From assembly GCF_000018145.1 (NCBI RefSeq), contig NC_009952.1, positions 2,418,001 through 2,482,000 of the forward strand: a stretch of 64,000 nucleotides of DNA, read 5' to 3'. Below are positions 1 to 8,407 of the stretch, in pieces. Both the position numbers and the translations under genes were made by a program. Numbering within the stretch: the stretch's first letter is position 1; every line of letters starts with the position of its first letter. The notes under the pieces are model-generated. The model was given only the letters and a program-made list of their open reading frames with translations, did not search any database and was not told where the DNA came from. Source of the stretch: Dinoroseobacter shibae DFL 12 = DSM 16493 (GTDB lineage: Bacteria; Pseudomonadota; Alphaproteobacteria; Rhodobacterales; Rhodobacteraceae).

Positions 1-1
1 C

Positions 2-247
2 CATGGATCGATTGTGAATTTCAGCGCCGGGATGCATGTCCCGGAACATGTCGTCTACGAAGTGACCCGGGCGATCTGGGAAAACCTCGGCGACATCCAT
101 AGCGCCGCCGACTGGATGCCCGGCACGATCACGCCTGAAATGGCGCTCTCTCTGGTCTCTGGGCGGCTGCATCCCGGGGCAGAGCGCTACTACCGTGAGG
201 CCGGCTGGCCGATCCCCGAGGCCATCACATTTCCCCCACCGGGCTGA
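2..247 (+). CDS. TAXI-family TRAP transporter solute-binding protein, C-terminal part
   Basis: This reading frame is open at the left edge of the window, so only the last 81 codons are visible. The residues around GDIHSAADWMPGTI and the tail with GRLHPGAERYYREAGW resemble the C-terminus of TAXI (TRAP-associated extracytoplasmic immunogenic) solute-binding proteins, which deliver substrate in the periplasm to a fused TRAP permease. No permease gene follows; an exported amidohydrolase begins 30 nt downstream on the same strand and may share the transcript. The substrate cannot be read from this fragment. The GTG at position 14 is internal to the frame and is probably not the true start. Confidence 0.75.
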   Translation, partial: HGSIVNFSAGMHVPEHVVYEVTRAIWENLGDIHSAADWMPGTITPEMALSLVSGRLHPGAERYYREAGWPIPEAITFPPPG

Positions 248-277
248 CCCCACCCCCCAAACAAGGACCACTCCCCC

Positions 278-1648
278 ATGAGCACCACCAAACCCAACAC
301 AGTCAGCCGTCGCGCCCTTCTGGGCGGCGCCGGGGCGCTTGGACTAACGGCCGCCCTGCCCCTGCGGGCCCAGGAGGCCGCAAGCCCGGCTGCCACACTC
401 ATCAAGGGGGCCGCGATCTTCGACGGACGCGCCCCCGATCTGATCACCGGCGTGGATGTGTTGGTCGAGGACGGGATGATCGCAGCCGTGGGCGCGGGCC
501 TGTCGGCGCAAGAGGCTACAGTGATCGACGCGACAGGCCTCACGCTGACGCCTGGCCTGACCGACGCGCACACGCATATCATGTGGCATGACGAGATCGA
601 GGAGCTGATCTACGGCTCGCCCCATGAATACACCGGGGTGATGGCGGCCGAAGGCGCGCGGCGGATGCTGATGCGCGGCTTCACCACTGTTCGCGACGCG
701 GGCGGGCCCGCCTTTGGCCTGAAACGCGCCATTGACGCAGGCGTCATTGCGGGCCCCCGCATCCTTCCCTCGGGCTTCTTCATCTCTCAAACCTCCGGGC
801 ATGGCGATTTCGAGCCGCGGATGAATTACCTTTCGCCGCATTTCACCGGCCAGCTCGACCCGGCCTATCTGCGTGGCTGGACGATCACCGCTGACGGCAA
901 GGCGGAGGTGATGAAGGCGACACGCGAGGCCCTGCGCTACGGCGCAACCCAGATCAAGATCATGGGCAGCGGCTCGATCACCGGGGCGCATGACCCGCTC
1001 GACGTGACGGAATTCACCCTCGAGGAGTTGCAAGCCATCGTGGCCGAGGCGCAAAAATGGGGCACCTACGCGAAGATCCATGCCTATTCCGACGCCTCGG
1101 TCCAGAACGCCCTGACCGCCGGCGTGCGCTCGGTCGAGCATGGACTGTTCGCCTCGGAAGAATCCATGCAGATGATGAAGGACAAGGATGTCTTCTTCTC
1201 GACCCAGTACCTGACCTATGCCGCCAATCCGGAGGACACAGGGCTGACCGGCGATGCTTTGCCGAAATTCCTGCAAGCCAAGGCGGGCGCCACCGAAGGG
1301 TATGAGCGGGCCAAGGCGTTTGGCCTGAAAGTTGCCTGGGGGACCGACATTCTCGGCACCATCGACAAAGGCCCGTTCCAGTCGCTCGAATTCGTCGCGC
1401 GCACTGCCTATTACACCCCGACCGAGATCCTGATGCAGGCCACCTCGGGCAATGCCGAGTTGTTCGCGCGCAGCGGAGCGCGCCATCCCTACCAGGCAGG
1501 ACCGCTCGGGGTGATTGAACCCGGGGCCTATGGCGACCTGTTGCTGGTGAACGGCAACCCGCTGGACGACATCTCGATCCTCACGACCCCCGAAACCTCG
1601 CTGGCCCTGATCATGAAGGGTGGCGTGATCCACAAGAACATCCTGTGA
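278..1648 (+). CDS. Exported metal-dependent amidohydrolase (imidazolonepropionase/prolidase-like)
   Basis: The 456-residue protein starts with a twin-arginine signal (SRRALLGGAGALGL, residues 10-23), so it is exported folded to the periplasm. The mature part is an amidohydrolase-superfamily TIM barrel: the metal-binding HxH lies at residues 98-100 (DAHTH), a further metal-site histidine in KIHAYSD, another in VEHGLF, and the catalytic Asp in WGTDILG. The C-terminal beta-sandwich strand GDLLLVNGNPLDD is typical of cyclic-amide or dipeptide hydrolases of this group. The substrate is unknown. Its stop overlaps the GTG start of the porin gene by 4 nt, so the two are probably translationally coupled. 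A paralogue lies at 8408-9880 on the other strand. Confidence 0.85.
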   Translation: MSTTKPNTVSRRALLGGAGALGLTAALPLRAQEAASPAATLIKGAAIFDGRAPDLITGVDVLVEDGMIAAVGAGLSAQEATVIDATGLTLTPGLTDAHTHIMWHDEIEELIYGSPHEYTGVMAAEGARRMLMRGFTTVRDAGGPAFGLKRAIDAGVIAGPRILPSGFFISQTSGHGDFEPRMNYLSPHFTGQLDPAYLRGWTITADGKAEVMKATREALRYGATQIKIMGSGSITGAHDPLDVTEFTLEELQAIVAEAQKWGTYAKIHAYSDASVQNALTAGVRSVEHGLFASEESMQMMKDKDVFFSTQYLTYAANPEDTGLTGDALPKFLQAKAGATEGYERAKAFGLKVAWGTDILGTIDKGPFQSLEFVARTAYYTPTEILMQATSGNAELFARSGARHPYQAGPLGVIEPGAYGDLLLVNGNPLDDISILTTPETSLALIMKGGVIHKNIL

Positions 1649-2955
1649 GCAGACCGATGCCAACCGCTTTTCCACCCCCCGACACATGCCCCGCGACGCC
1701 GCCATGCCGGTCTCTGCGGCTCCCCTCGCTTGCCGCATCCACTGTGTTGTTAGCATTCGGGCCTTCGAGCCTCGCGCAGGCCGCGAACGTGGCAGAAACC
1801 TTGTCGGGGCCTTCCGCAACTCCGAGCACGCTGAGCTATGACGCGCAGGACAAGGACAGCCTGCTCGCCGTCGACATCCAGGAGGGGTGGACCCAGTGGA
1901 AATCCGACCTCGAAGCCCGCACCGGGCTGACCCTCGGGTTCGATTACAATGCCCTGGGTTTCCGGGCCAGTTCCAGCCCTGGCGACCGGACCGCCGGCAG
2001 CGGCGTGTTTCGCGCTTTCGGGAAATGGGCCCTGGTTGGCAGGGACGGCCCCAACACCGGTAACCTCGTGTTCAAGCTGGAACAGCGCCACGCCTATGGC
2101 GATCTCGCAGTGACGGATTTCGGCACCGAGCTTGGCTATGTCGGGCTGGTCAATTCGGTCTTCAACGACCAGGGATGGCGGGCCACGAACCTCTACTGGC
2201 AGCAGAATCTCGCGGATGGACAGGCCGTGGTATCAGTCGGATGGCTCGACGTGACCGACTATGTCGATGTCTTTGCCTTGGCGAGCCCTTGGACCGGGTT
2301 TTCCAACTTGGCGTTCCAGACCGGCTCCGGCACCATCGGCGGCCTGCCTGATGGTGCCTTGGGTGCGGTCGCGGCCGGATTCCTGACCGACAGGGTCTAT
2401 GCGGCGGTTGGGATCGTGGACGCCAACGGGGACGCCACGGACCTGCTGGGCGGCTTCGATACCCTGTTCGACGAGGGTGAGACCTTCAAATCTCTGGAAC
2501 TGGGTTGGACTTCCGGACCGAAGGCGCTCTTCATCGACAACGCCCATGTGACCCTATGGCAAATCGACGAGCGCACCAAGGCCGGCAGTGACGATGGCTA
2601 CGGCATCGCCTTCTCTTATACTCGCGGTATCGAAAACACATGGCTGCCATTTGTGCGCGGCGGCTGGGCCGATGCGGGCGGCAGCCTCTACGAGGCGGCA
2701 CTCAGTGTCGGCGTCGGCTACACCCAAAACCCCGGTCGCCAACTGACCGGCCTTGGCGTGAACTGGAGCCGCCCGAACGACGACACGTTCGGAGTCGATC
2801 TGGACGATCAATGGACGGTGGAGGCTTTCAGCCGCTGGCAACTGACCGAGGGGATTGAAATCACGCCGAGCGTGCAGATCATCCAGAACCCCGCCCTGAA
2901 CCCCGACAAGGACACCATCGCCCTGTTCGGTCTGCGGCTGCGCGCCGCGTTCTGA
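1645..2955 (+). CDS. Carbohydrate-type outer-membrane porin (OprB-like)
   Basis: The 436-residue protein has a long N-terminus with a hydrophobic export segment (residues about 28-46, ending near AQAA) and then alternating amphipathic strands. It ends in the aromatic residue F (LRLRAAF), the usual outer-membrane beta-barrel signature. Features such as WTQWKSDLEARTGLTLGFDYN near the start of the mature part and LFGLRLRAAF at the end fit the OprB carbohydrate-selective porin family. It starts with GTG, overlapping the upstream amidohydrolase stop by 4 nt, which suggests that it admits the hydrolase substrate or a related small molecule. An in-frame ATG five codons later is an alternative start. 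Confidence 0.75.
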   Translation: MSRPMPTAFPPPDTCPATPPCRSLRLPSLAASTVLLAFGPSSLAQAANVAETLSGPSATPSTLSYDAQDKDSLLAVDIQEGWTQWKSDLEARTGLTLGFDYNALGFRASSSPGDRTAGSGVFRAFGKWALVGRDGPNTGNLVFKLEQRHAYGDLAVTDFGTELGYVGLVNSVFNDQGWRATNLYWQQNLADGQAVVSVGWLDVTDYVDVFALASPWTGFSNLAFQTGSGTIGGLPDGALGAVAAGFLTDRVYAAVGIVDANGDATDLLGGFDTLFDEGETFKSLELGWTSGPKALFIDNAHVTLWQIDERTKAGSDDGYGIAFSYTRGIENTWLPFVRGGWADAGGSLYEAALSVGVGYTQNPGRQLTGLGVNWSRPNDDTFGVDLDDQWTVEAFSRWQLTEGIEITPSVQIIQNPALNPDKDTIALFGLRLRAAF

Positions 2956-2988
2956 CAGAATGGCCCGACAACCGCAAAGGAAAGTACC

Positions 2989-3627
2989 ATGATCCTCCCA
3001 CGTATCGCCTGCGTCGTCTTCATAGCGACGACCTTTGCCGCCACGACCGTCAGCGCCCAGTCGATGGAAGCCGTGCCATTCACCTGTAACGATGGGCGCA
3101 GCCTCGTCGCCGAATTCGGACAGGACAGCGTACGGGTCACCATGGAGGTCACGCTTGAAGCGCAGCCTTCGGGCTCCGGGTTTGTCTACTCGGGCACCCC
3201 CGGCACTTTGCGGGGGCAAGGCGACGAGGTCAGATGGCAAAGCACCGGCACCGATCCCGTGATCTGCACCGCGGTGCCCGGAGGCGCAGCACTTGTGGGC
3301 GGTGTGTGGGAACTGGTTCAGGTTGGTGAAGCCGAGATCGAGGAAACCGGGCATCACACGATCGGCTTTCTGGCCGATGGCGGCCTCGTGCTGCGCGCGG
3401 ACTGCAATCTCGGACGGGGGACCTGGGAGGCCGAGCCGGAGACGAACAGTGCGGGTGCGCTGAGCGTCGGACCGGTGGCCCTCACCCGCATGGCATGTGC
3501 CGCGGACCCTGTCCCACAAATGGCGGCGGATCTCTCGCAGGCGACATCGTACAGGGTCGAGGAGCGCACGCTGCGGATCGAAACCCGAGCGGGTGTCACA
3601 TATTCTTTTAGCGTCCAAGCAGAGTAA
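2989..3627 (+). CDS. Exported two-domain protein: MliC-like plus META/HslJ-like
   Basis: The 212-residue protein has a Sec signal peptide (residues 1-23, cleavage near VSAQ). Residues about 30-90 (FTCNDGRSLVAEF ... VYSGTPGTLRGQGDEVRW) resemble the MliC C-type lysozyme-inhibitor fold. Residues about 100-205 (LVGGVWELVQVG ... LRADCNLGRGTWE ... LTRMACA) resemble the META domain of HslJ. This combination is common in Rhodobacteraceae periplasmic proteins; a role in envelope stress or lysozyme inhibition is inferred only. It lies 33 nt after the porin and may be the last gene of that operon. The gene converges on the DUF2955 gene; the 143 nt between them show no clear element. Confidence 0.75.
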   Translation: MILPRIACVVFIATTFAATTVSAQSMEAVPFTCNDGRSLVAEFGQDSVRVTMEVTLEAQPSGSGFVYSGTPGTLRGQGDEVRWQSTGTDPVICTAVPGGAALVGGVWELVQVGEAEIEETGHHTIGFLADGGLVLRADCNLGRGTWEAEPETNSAGALSVGPVALTRMACAADPVPQMAADLSQATSYRVEERTLRIETRAGVTYSFSVQAE

Positions 3628-3770
3628 AGGTGCCTACCGCAGGGGGTGATGGCTTGGAATCCCCCCTGCACCTCACGACAACGCGCAAGGATGGAGCGCT
3701 CGGGATCAAATCGCACATAGGACAACATGATCGGCGCGCATCGTATGTGGCGAGTTACGCACGGCGAGAT

Positions 3771-4820
3771 CTAGCCCCCGGCTGAGGACGCTTGTGCGGT
3801 GCCTGCGGGGCCGGGGTCCTGACGCCAGTCGGTGAGCTGATCGAGCAGGGCTACGGCATAGGCTGCCGTGAACGCTCCGACCAAAGTCAGCACCACGCGG
3901 GACAGGATGGCCGCACCGGGGTCTTGCGTGCTCAGCGCCCCGGCCACCAGCGCCATCGCCGCCGGATAGGCGTTCTGATAGGCGAAATGGGGCCGCGGGT
4001 CGAAGAGCATCCGTTGCCCCACCCAGAGTCCGGCGAGGAAGATCAGCCCGAGCAGGATCGGCAGGTGCGGCGAGAGCAGGAATACCCCGAGAATGATCGC
4101 CGCTAGTGCACTGCCGTAGAGCGTCGCGCGCATGCGCTGGCCCGCTTCGAAGAAGACCGCCCGGCGGGTCGGGAAGACCAGCACCAGCGCCGCCATGATC
4201 GCCATCATGATGTCAGAGGGCGGCATCACCGCATAGAGCCAGAAGCTCAGTCCCAGAAGGACGAATGCCCGGATCGCGGCGCCGACGACCACGTTGCCCT
4301 GTTCGGGCCGCGGCGCATCGACCTGCGGCGCCGCCGTGCGCGTGGGACAGATCGCATAGACCAAAGGCGCGATTACCAGGGTCAGCAGCGCCCCCAGGAT
4401 GAACTGGTTGCGCAGCACCTCGACCGCAGCAGCCCCGCTCATGCCGATAACCGAAAACAGCACGCCCATGATCACGATGAGCATGCCTGGCGCCGCCCCG
4501 GTCCGCAGGATCAGCCCGAAGCCCACAAAATAGACAAGCCACATTGCCCCGGCATAAACCACCGCCATAGGCTGGAGCCAGACCACGAACCATGCCATCA
4601 GCACAGCAATGATGCAGGCCGCGATAGGCCCGGCGAAGACCCGGACCGGAGAGAAGGCCCGCCGCTGTGCCGCGATCAGGCCAACGGGCAGAGCCGCGAC
4701 GATGGTTGGCATCACCGGATCCAGCAGCGGTATCGCCGCAAAGGCGAGCGCACCGGTCAGCCCCAGGCGGATGCCGTAAAGCGGGTCCTCGGCGGCATCG
4801 GGGCGGGGGGCGACGTACAT
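3771..4820 (-). CDS. DUF2955 / FUSC-like inner-membrane protein
   Basis: The 349-residue protein is almost entirely hydrophobic, with about ten predicted membrane segments in two blocks separated by a short polar linker near residues 165-180. The pattern fits DUF2955, a relative of the fusaric-acid-resistance (FUSC) and AaeB-type efflux pumps. It lies 10 nt downstream of a HlyD-type adaptor gene, the usual partner of such pumps, so the pair probably exports a small, perhaps aromatic, compound from the cytoplasm. No outer-membrane factor is encoded nearby. Assignment rests on membrane pattern and context rather than on a catalytic motif. Confidence 0.75.
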   Translation of the reverse strand: MYVAPRPDAAEDPLYGIRLGLTGALAFAAIPLLDPVMPTIVAALPVGLIAAQRRAFSPVRVFAGPIAACIIAVLMAWFVVWLQPMAVVYAGAMWLVYFVGFGLILRTGAAPGMLIVIMGVLFSVIGMSGAAAVEVLRNQFILGALLTLVIAPLVYAICPTRTAAPQVDAPRPEQGNVVVGAAIRAFVLLGLSFWLYAVMPPSDIMMAIMAALVLVFPTRRAVFFEAGQRMRATLYGSALAAIILGVFLLSPHLPILLGLIFLAGLWVGQRMLFDPRPHFAYQNAYPAAMALVAGALSTQDPGAAILSRVVLTLVGAFTAAYAVALLDQLTDWRQDPGPAGTAQASSAGG

Positions 4821-4830
4821 CGCAGCCCCC

Positions 4831-5928
4831 TCAGTGCAGGTAGCTGAGCCAGGAGCGCAGCCGTTGCAACCCGCGCGCCACCCAGGCGATGGGGCCGGTT
4901 TCGCTCTCGGAAAAGATCACCGCATGGACCTTGCCGCCGACGCGGACGGCATAGGGCCAGTTCTCCATCCCGCCTTCCAGCTCGATCCGCACGGGGATTG
5001 TGCGCGCCGGCTCGAACCACTGGGTCGTCTGCTGGTTCGCAACCAACCCGCCCTGCACCGTGCGCCTTGGCGCGATACCCCAGGCGATACTCTGGACCCG
5101 TCCTTCGAAAATCCGCCCCGGAAGCGCATCGAACAAGACGCGGGCCGGATCTCCCGCCTCGATCTTCTGAAGCTGGTTCTCGCGCAGATCGACGGTGATC
5201 CAACCGGCCTCGGCGTCGATGAAGGTCAAGGCCGGGCTTCCTGCCCCGATGAACTGCCCCTCCGACAAGGTCACGTTGGTTACAACCCCGAGGTGCGGCG
5301 CGGTCACCGTGGTCGAGGCCAGGTCATACTGCGCCTGTTCCAGTTGTGCCGTGGCGGCCTGGATGGTGGGGTTGTCTGCCCCCTCGGGGCCAAGCTGCGC
5401 TCGTGCGCTGTCGAGATTGGCCTCCGCCTGATCCAGCTGGGCCTGAGCGGACTCGACCGCGGCGCGGGCGTCATCGCCGCGGGCGGTGGCCACGATGCCG
5501 CGCTCTTCCAGCTGAAAGGTCCGGTCGGCCTCGGCCTGCGTGTTTTCAAGCGCGGTGCGGGCCTGGGTGACGGCGGCCTGTGCCGCGACCAGCGACGCGC
5601 CCGAGGCATCTACGGTCTGAAGCGCGGTGTTCAGATTCGCCTCGGCCTGCCGCACCGCCAGCTCGAACGGGCGAGGATCGAGCGAGAAGAGCGGATCCCC
5701 CGCCTCAACGATCGCATCGTCGGCCACATGAACGCGGGTGATCGTGCCCGAGACCCGCGGAGCGATCTGCACCACGTTGGCCGATACAATCCCGCGCGGG
5801 CTGCTGGGCACATAGCGATCCATCAGCGCATAAAGCCCAGCGATCAGCACCAGCGCCACGACAACCACCAGCGCAACGGTTCTGGCTGGGCTGCCTCCGG
5901 AAGGCGGAGATGTCTGGGTCTCGCTCAT
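4831..5928 (-). CDS. HlyD/EmrA-family membrane-fusion (periplasmic adaptor) protein
   Basis: The 365-residue protein has one N-terminal membrane anchor (residues about 15-35), then a beta strand with ANVVQIAPRVSGTITRVHVADDAIVEAGDPLFSLD, the biotinyl-lipoyl-like half motif of HlyD proteins. Residues about 80-190 form a long Ala/Gln-rich alpha-helical hairpin. The second lipoyl half (APHLGVVTNVTLSEGQFI) and a beta-barrel domain follow. It would link the DUF2955 pump to an outer-membrane channel. It is transcribed with the DUF2955 gene (10 nt apart) and lies 53 nt downstream of the PQQ dehydrogenase gene, so all three may form one operon. Confidence 0.88.
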   Translation of the reverse strand: MSETQTSPPSGGSPARTVALVVVVALVLIAGLYALMDRYVPSSPRGIVSANVVQIAPRVSGTITRVHVADDAIVEAGDPLFSLDPRPFELAVRQAEANLNTALQTVDASGASLVAAQAAVTQARTALENTQAEADRTFQLEERGIVATARGDDARAAVESAQAQLDQAEANLDSARAQLGPEGADNPTIQAATAQLEQAQYDLASTTVTAPHLGVVTNVTLSEGQFIGAGSPALTFIDAEAGWITVDLRENQLQKIEAGDPARVLFDALPGRIFEGRVQSIAWGIAPRRTVQGGLVANQQTTQWFEPARTIPVRIELEGGMENWPYAVRVGGKVHAVIFSESETGPIAWVARGLQRLRSWLSYLH

Positions 5929-5981
5929 GTCACGTCCTTTGCCAACCGATCTTCACATGCGACCACACCGCCTAGGCCCTT

Positions 5982-8291
5982 TCACTCCTCTGGCAGGGCA
6001 AAGGCCATCACGATATCGCCGCGTCCCATGATATCGTTCAGGCCGCCTACGGTGACAACGACATACTGACGCCCATCTGGCCCGATATAGGACATCGGCG
6101 TGGATTGCGAGCCGAGCGGGAGTGCCCCGCGCCACAACTCTTCGCCGGTCTCGGATGAGAACGCCCGCAGGTAATAGTCCTGCGTGCCCGAGTAGAAGGT
6201 CAGGCCGCTCGCGGTGGAGATCGGCCCGCCCACCAACGGCAGGCCCACGGGCATGCGCCAGCCGGTGCGGATGCCGAAGGGCCCGGTCTCCTCGATGGTC
6301 CCGACGGGCCGCTGCCATAGGATCGACCGGTCCGCGAGGTCGATGGCGGTCATCGTGCCATAGGGCGGCTCCTGGCAGGGCACGCCGACGAAGGAGAAGA
6401 AGTTCGACCGCATCGCCCCGAACGGTGCCCCGTCCTGGGGCGCCAGCCCGTCATGAGGGCCGACCACCTCGACGCCCAGGGCATCAGCCTCTTGACGTGG
6501 GATCAGTTGCAGCAGATGCGCAACCCGTGTGTCGTTCACGATCAAAAGGCCGCGGGCCTCGTCTATTGTGCCCGTGCCCCAGTTCATGCCCCCGAAATAG
6601 CCCGGCCAGATCAGCGTGCCCTGTTCGGACATGGGCGTGAAATCCCCCACGTAATAAGCCTGCCGGAAGCGGATGCGGCAATAAAGGTGATCGAGCGGTG
6701 TGGCGCCCCACATCCGGGCCTCGGTCAAGGGCTCCGCCCCGATGACCGGCATGTCCACGGAGTAGGGCTGCACCGGCGACAGGTAGTCGGGCTCGACCCC
6801 GCCGGTCGTGGGCACAGGCAGGTCGCGCACCTCTGCGATCGGGGTACCGTCGCGCCGGTCCAGCACGAAGGTCTGGCTGCGCTTGGTCACCTGGATCAGG
6901 GCGGGCACGACCTCGCCGGTCTCGGTGGTGATGTCGTAGAGCATCGGCTGGGCCGGCACATCGTAGTCCCAGATGTCGCGGTAGGTTGTCTGGAAACTCC
7001 AGACCACTTTGCCGGTTTCGACATCCAGCGCGACGATGGAGGAGTTCCAGTCATTCGCCGCCTCGATGCGCGAGCTTCCGTAGAAATCGGGCTGCGCGTT
7101 ACCTGTGGGCAGGTAGACGAGGCCGAGTGCTGCGTCGAAGGCCGGGGTGGACCAGACGTTTGGCGTGCCGCGGGTATAGGTCTCGCCCTCGGGCGGCACG
7201 GTGTCGATGGCCGGATTGCCGATATCCCACGCCCAGGCGATCTCGCCCGTGCGGCCATCGAAGGCGCGCACCACGCCGGAGGGTTCGTCCACGGCCATGC
7301 CGTCCCAGACCCAGCCGCCGAGGATGATCCGGTCGCCCATCACCGTGGGCGCGGAGGTCGGGAAGTAGAATCCTGGCCGCACCTCGCCCATGTTTCGCGT
7401 CAGGTCCACCGCGCCACCGTCGCCGAAGGTCGTGCAGAGCGCGCCGGTCCGCGCGTCGAGCTGGATCAACCGCGCGTCGACCGAACTGAGCACGATGCGC
7501 GCGGCGCAGGTGCCGTCCGCCGGGGCGCCTTCCCGCGGCGTCGGTTCGTAGTAGGTCACGCCCCGGCACCGCTGCCACAGGGGGGAGCTCGCTTCGGGGT
7601 CGTATTGCCAGACCTGCGCGCCCGTCACCGCGTCGATGGCGCTGACGATGTTGTTGGGCGAGCAGTGATAGACCAGCCCGTCCACGTAGAGTGGCGTGTT
7701 CTGGTCCTGGCCCGTGCCGGAGGGCGCGTCGCCGTGGTTGAAGGTCCAGGCGACCTCCAGCTCGCCCACATTCTCGGGCGTGATCTGGTCGAACGGCGCA
7801 AAGCGCGTGCCGGTCGGGGTGCGCCCGTAATGGGTCCAGTTCGGGCTTTCCGCCGCGATCGCACGGGTCGGGACCGGGTCGGTGTTGGCGATGACGTTCT
7901 GCGGCGTGGCCATGCCCCAGAAGAACCCGGCAATCCCCAGCGCAAGCACCCCGGCCGCCGCGAGGCTGGCTGTGCGTCCGCGCCCCTCGTTCAGGGATGG
8001 CACCAGAAGGACAGCGAGGATGGCCAACACCATGGGCGCGACCAGGCGCGGCACCAGCGGCCAGAGCTCGAACCCGACTTCCCAGACGGCCCAGAGCGCG
8101 GTGCCGGCGAATACCGCCCCGAAAATCCAGGCCCCCAGGAGCTGTTTCTTCCAGTAGTAAAAGCCCGCGGCCGCGAGCCCTGCGCCCGCAAGGCTGTAAT
8201 ACCACGACCCGCCGAGTGCGATCAGCCAGATGCCGGGCACGAACATGAGGGCCCCGACAAGGACGAGAATGGCTCCGAAAAGCTTGGTCAA
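5982..8291 (-). CDS. gcd: Membrane-bound PQQ-dependent dehydrogenase, glucose/quinate/shikimate family
   Basis: The 769-residue protein has about five membrane segments in its first 130 residues, as in membrane-bound glucose dehydrogenase Gcd, followed by an eight-bladed propeller of the quinoprotein type. Visible family features are NWTHYGRTPTGTRFAPFDQI at the start of the propeller, LEVAWTFNHGD, GWVWDG, WAWDIGNP and TRGTPNVWS. Such enzymes oxidise aldoses or cyclic polyols in the periplasm and pass electrons to ubiquinone. The exact sugar or alcohol cannot be told from sequence; quinate/shikimate-type activity is possible. No PQQ biosynthesis genes are in the window. The gene is followed by a HlyD/DUF2955 efflux pair on the same strand. 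Confidence 0.88.
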   Translation of the reverse strand: MTKLFGAILVLVGALMFVPGIWLIALGGSWYYSLAGAGLAAAGFYYWKKQLLGAWIFGAVFAGTALWAVWEVGFELWPLVPRLVAPMVLAILAVLLVPSLNEGRGRTASLAAAGVLALGIAGFFWGMATPQNVIANTDPVPTRAIAAESPNWTHYGRTPTGTRFAPFDQITPENVGELEVAWTFNHGDAPSGTGQDQNTPLYVDGLVYHCSPNNIVSAIDAVTGAQVWQYDPEASSPLWQRCRGVTYYEPTPREGAPADGTCAARIVLSSVDARLIQLDARTGALCTTFGDGGAVDLTRNMGEVRPGFYFPTSAPTVMGDRIILGGWVWDGMAVDEPSGVVRAFDGRTGEIAWAWDIGNPAIDTVPPEGETYTRGTPNVWSTPAFDAALGLVYLPTGNAQPDFYGSSRIEAANDWNSSIVALDVETGKVVWSFQTTYRDIWDYDVPAQPMLYDITTETGEVVPALIQVTKRSQTFVLDRRDGTPIAEVRDLPVPTTGGVEPDYLSPVQPYSVDMPVIGAEPLTEARMWGATPLDHLYCRIRFRQAYYVGDFTPMSEQGTLIWPGYFGGMNWGTGTIDEARGLLIVNDTRVAHLLQLIPRQEADALGVEVVGPHDGLAPQDGAPFGAMRSNFFSFVGVPCQEPPYGTMTAIDLADRSILWQRPVGTIEETGPFGIRTGWRMPVGLPLVGGPISTASGLTFYSGTQDYYLRAFSSETGEELWRGALPLGSQSTPMSYIGPDGRQYVVVTVGGLNDIMGRGDIVMAFALPEE

Positions 8292-8407
8292 GATGTTAGC
8301 TCCGAGTTGGGTTGTGTAAGCTGGCGCAACTTGGATTCGCAGTCTATGCGCAAACGAAATGATCCCGACCGGGGCAGCGGAAATCGAAGGCGCGACCCGT
8401 CCCCGGG

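Noticed and set aside
344-1819. Long minus-strand open frame opposite the amidohydrolase
   Set aside because: It has no family resemblance or signal and lies opposite a well-supported gene; high GC creates such antisense frames.
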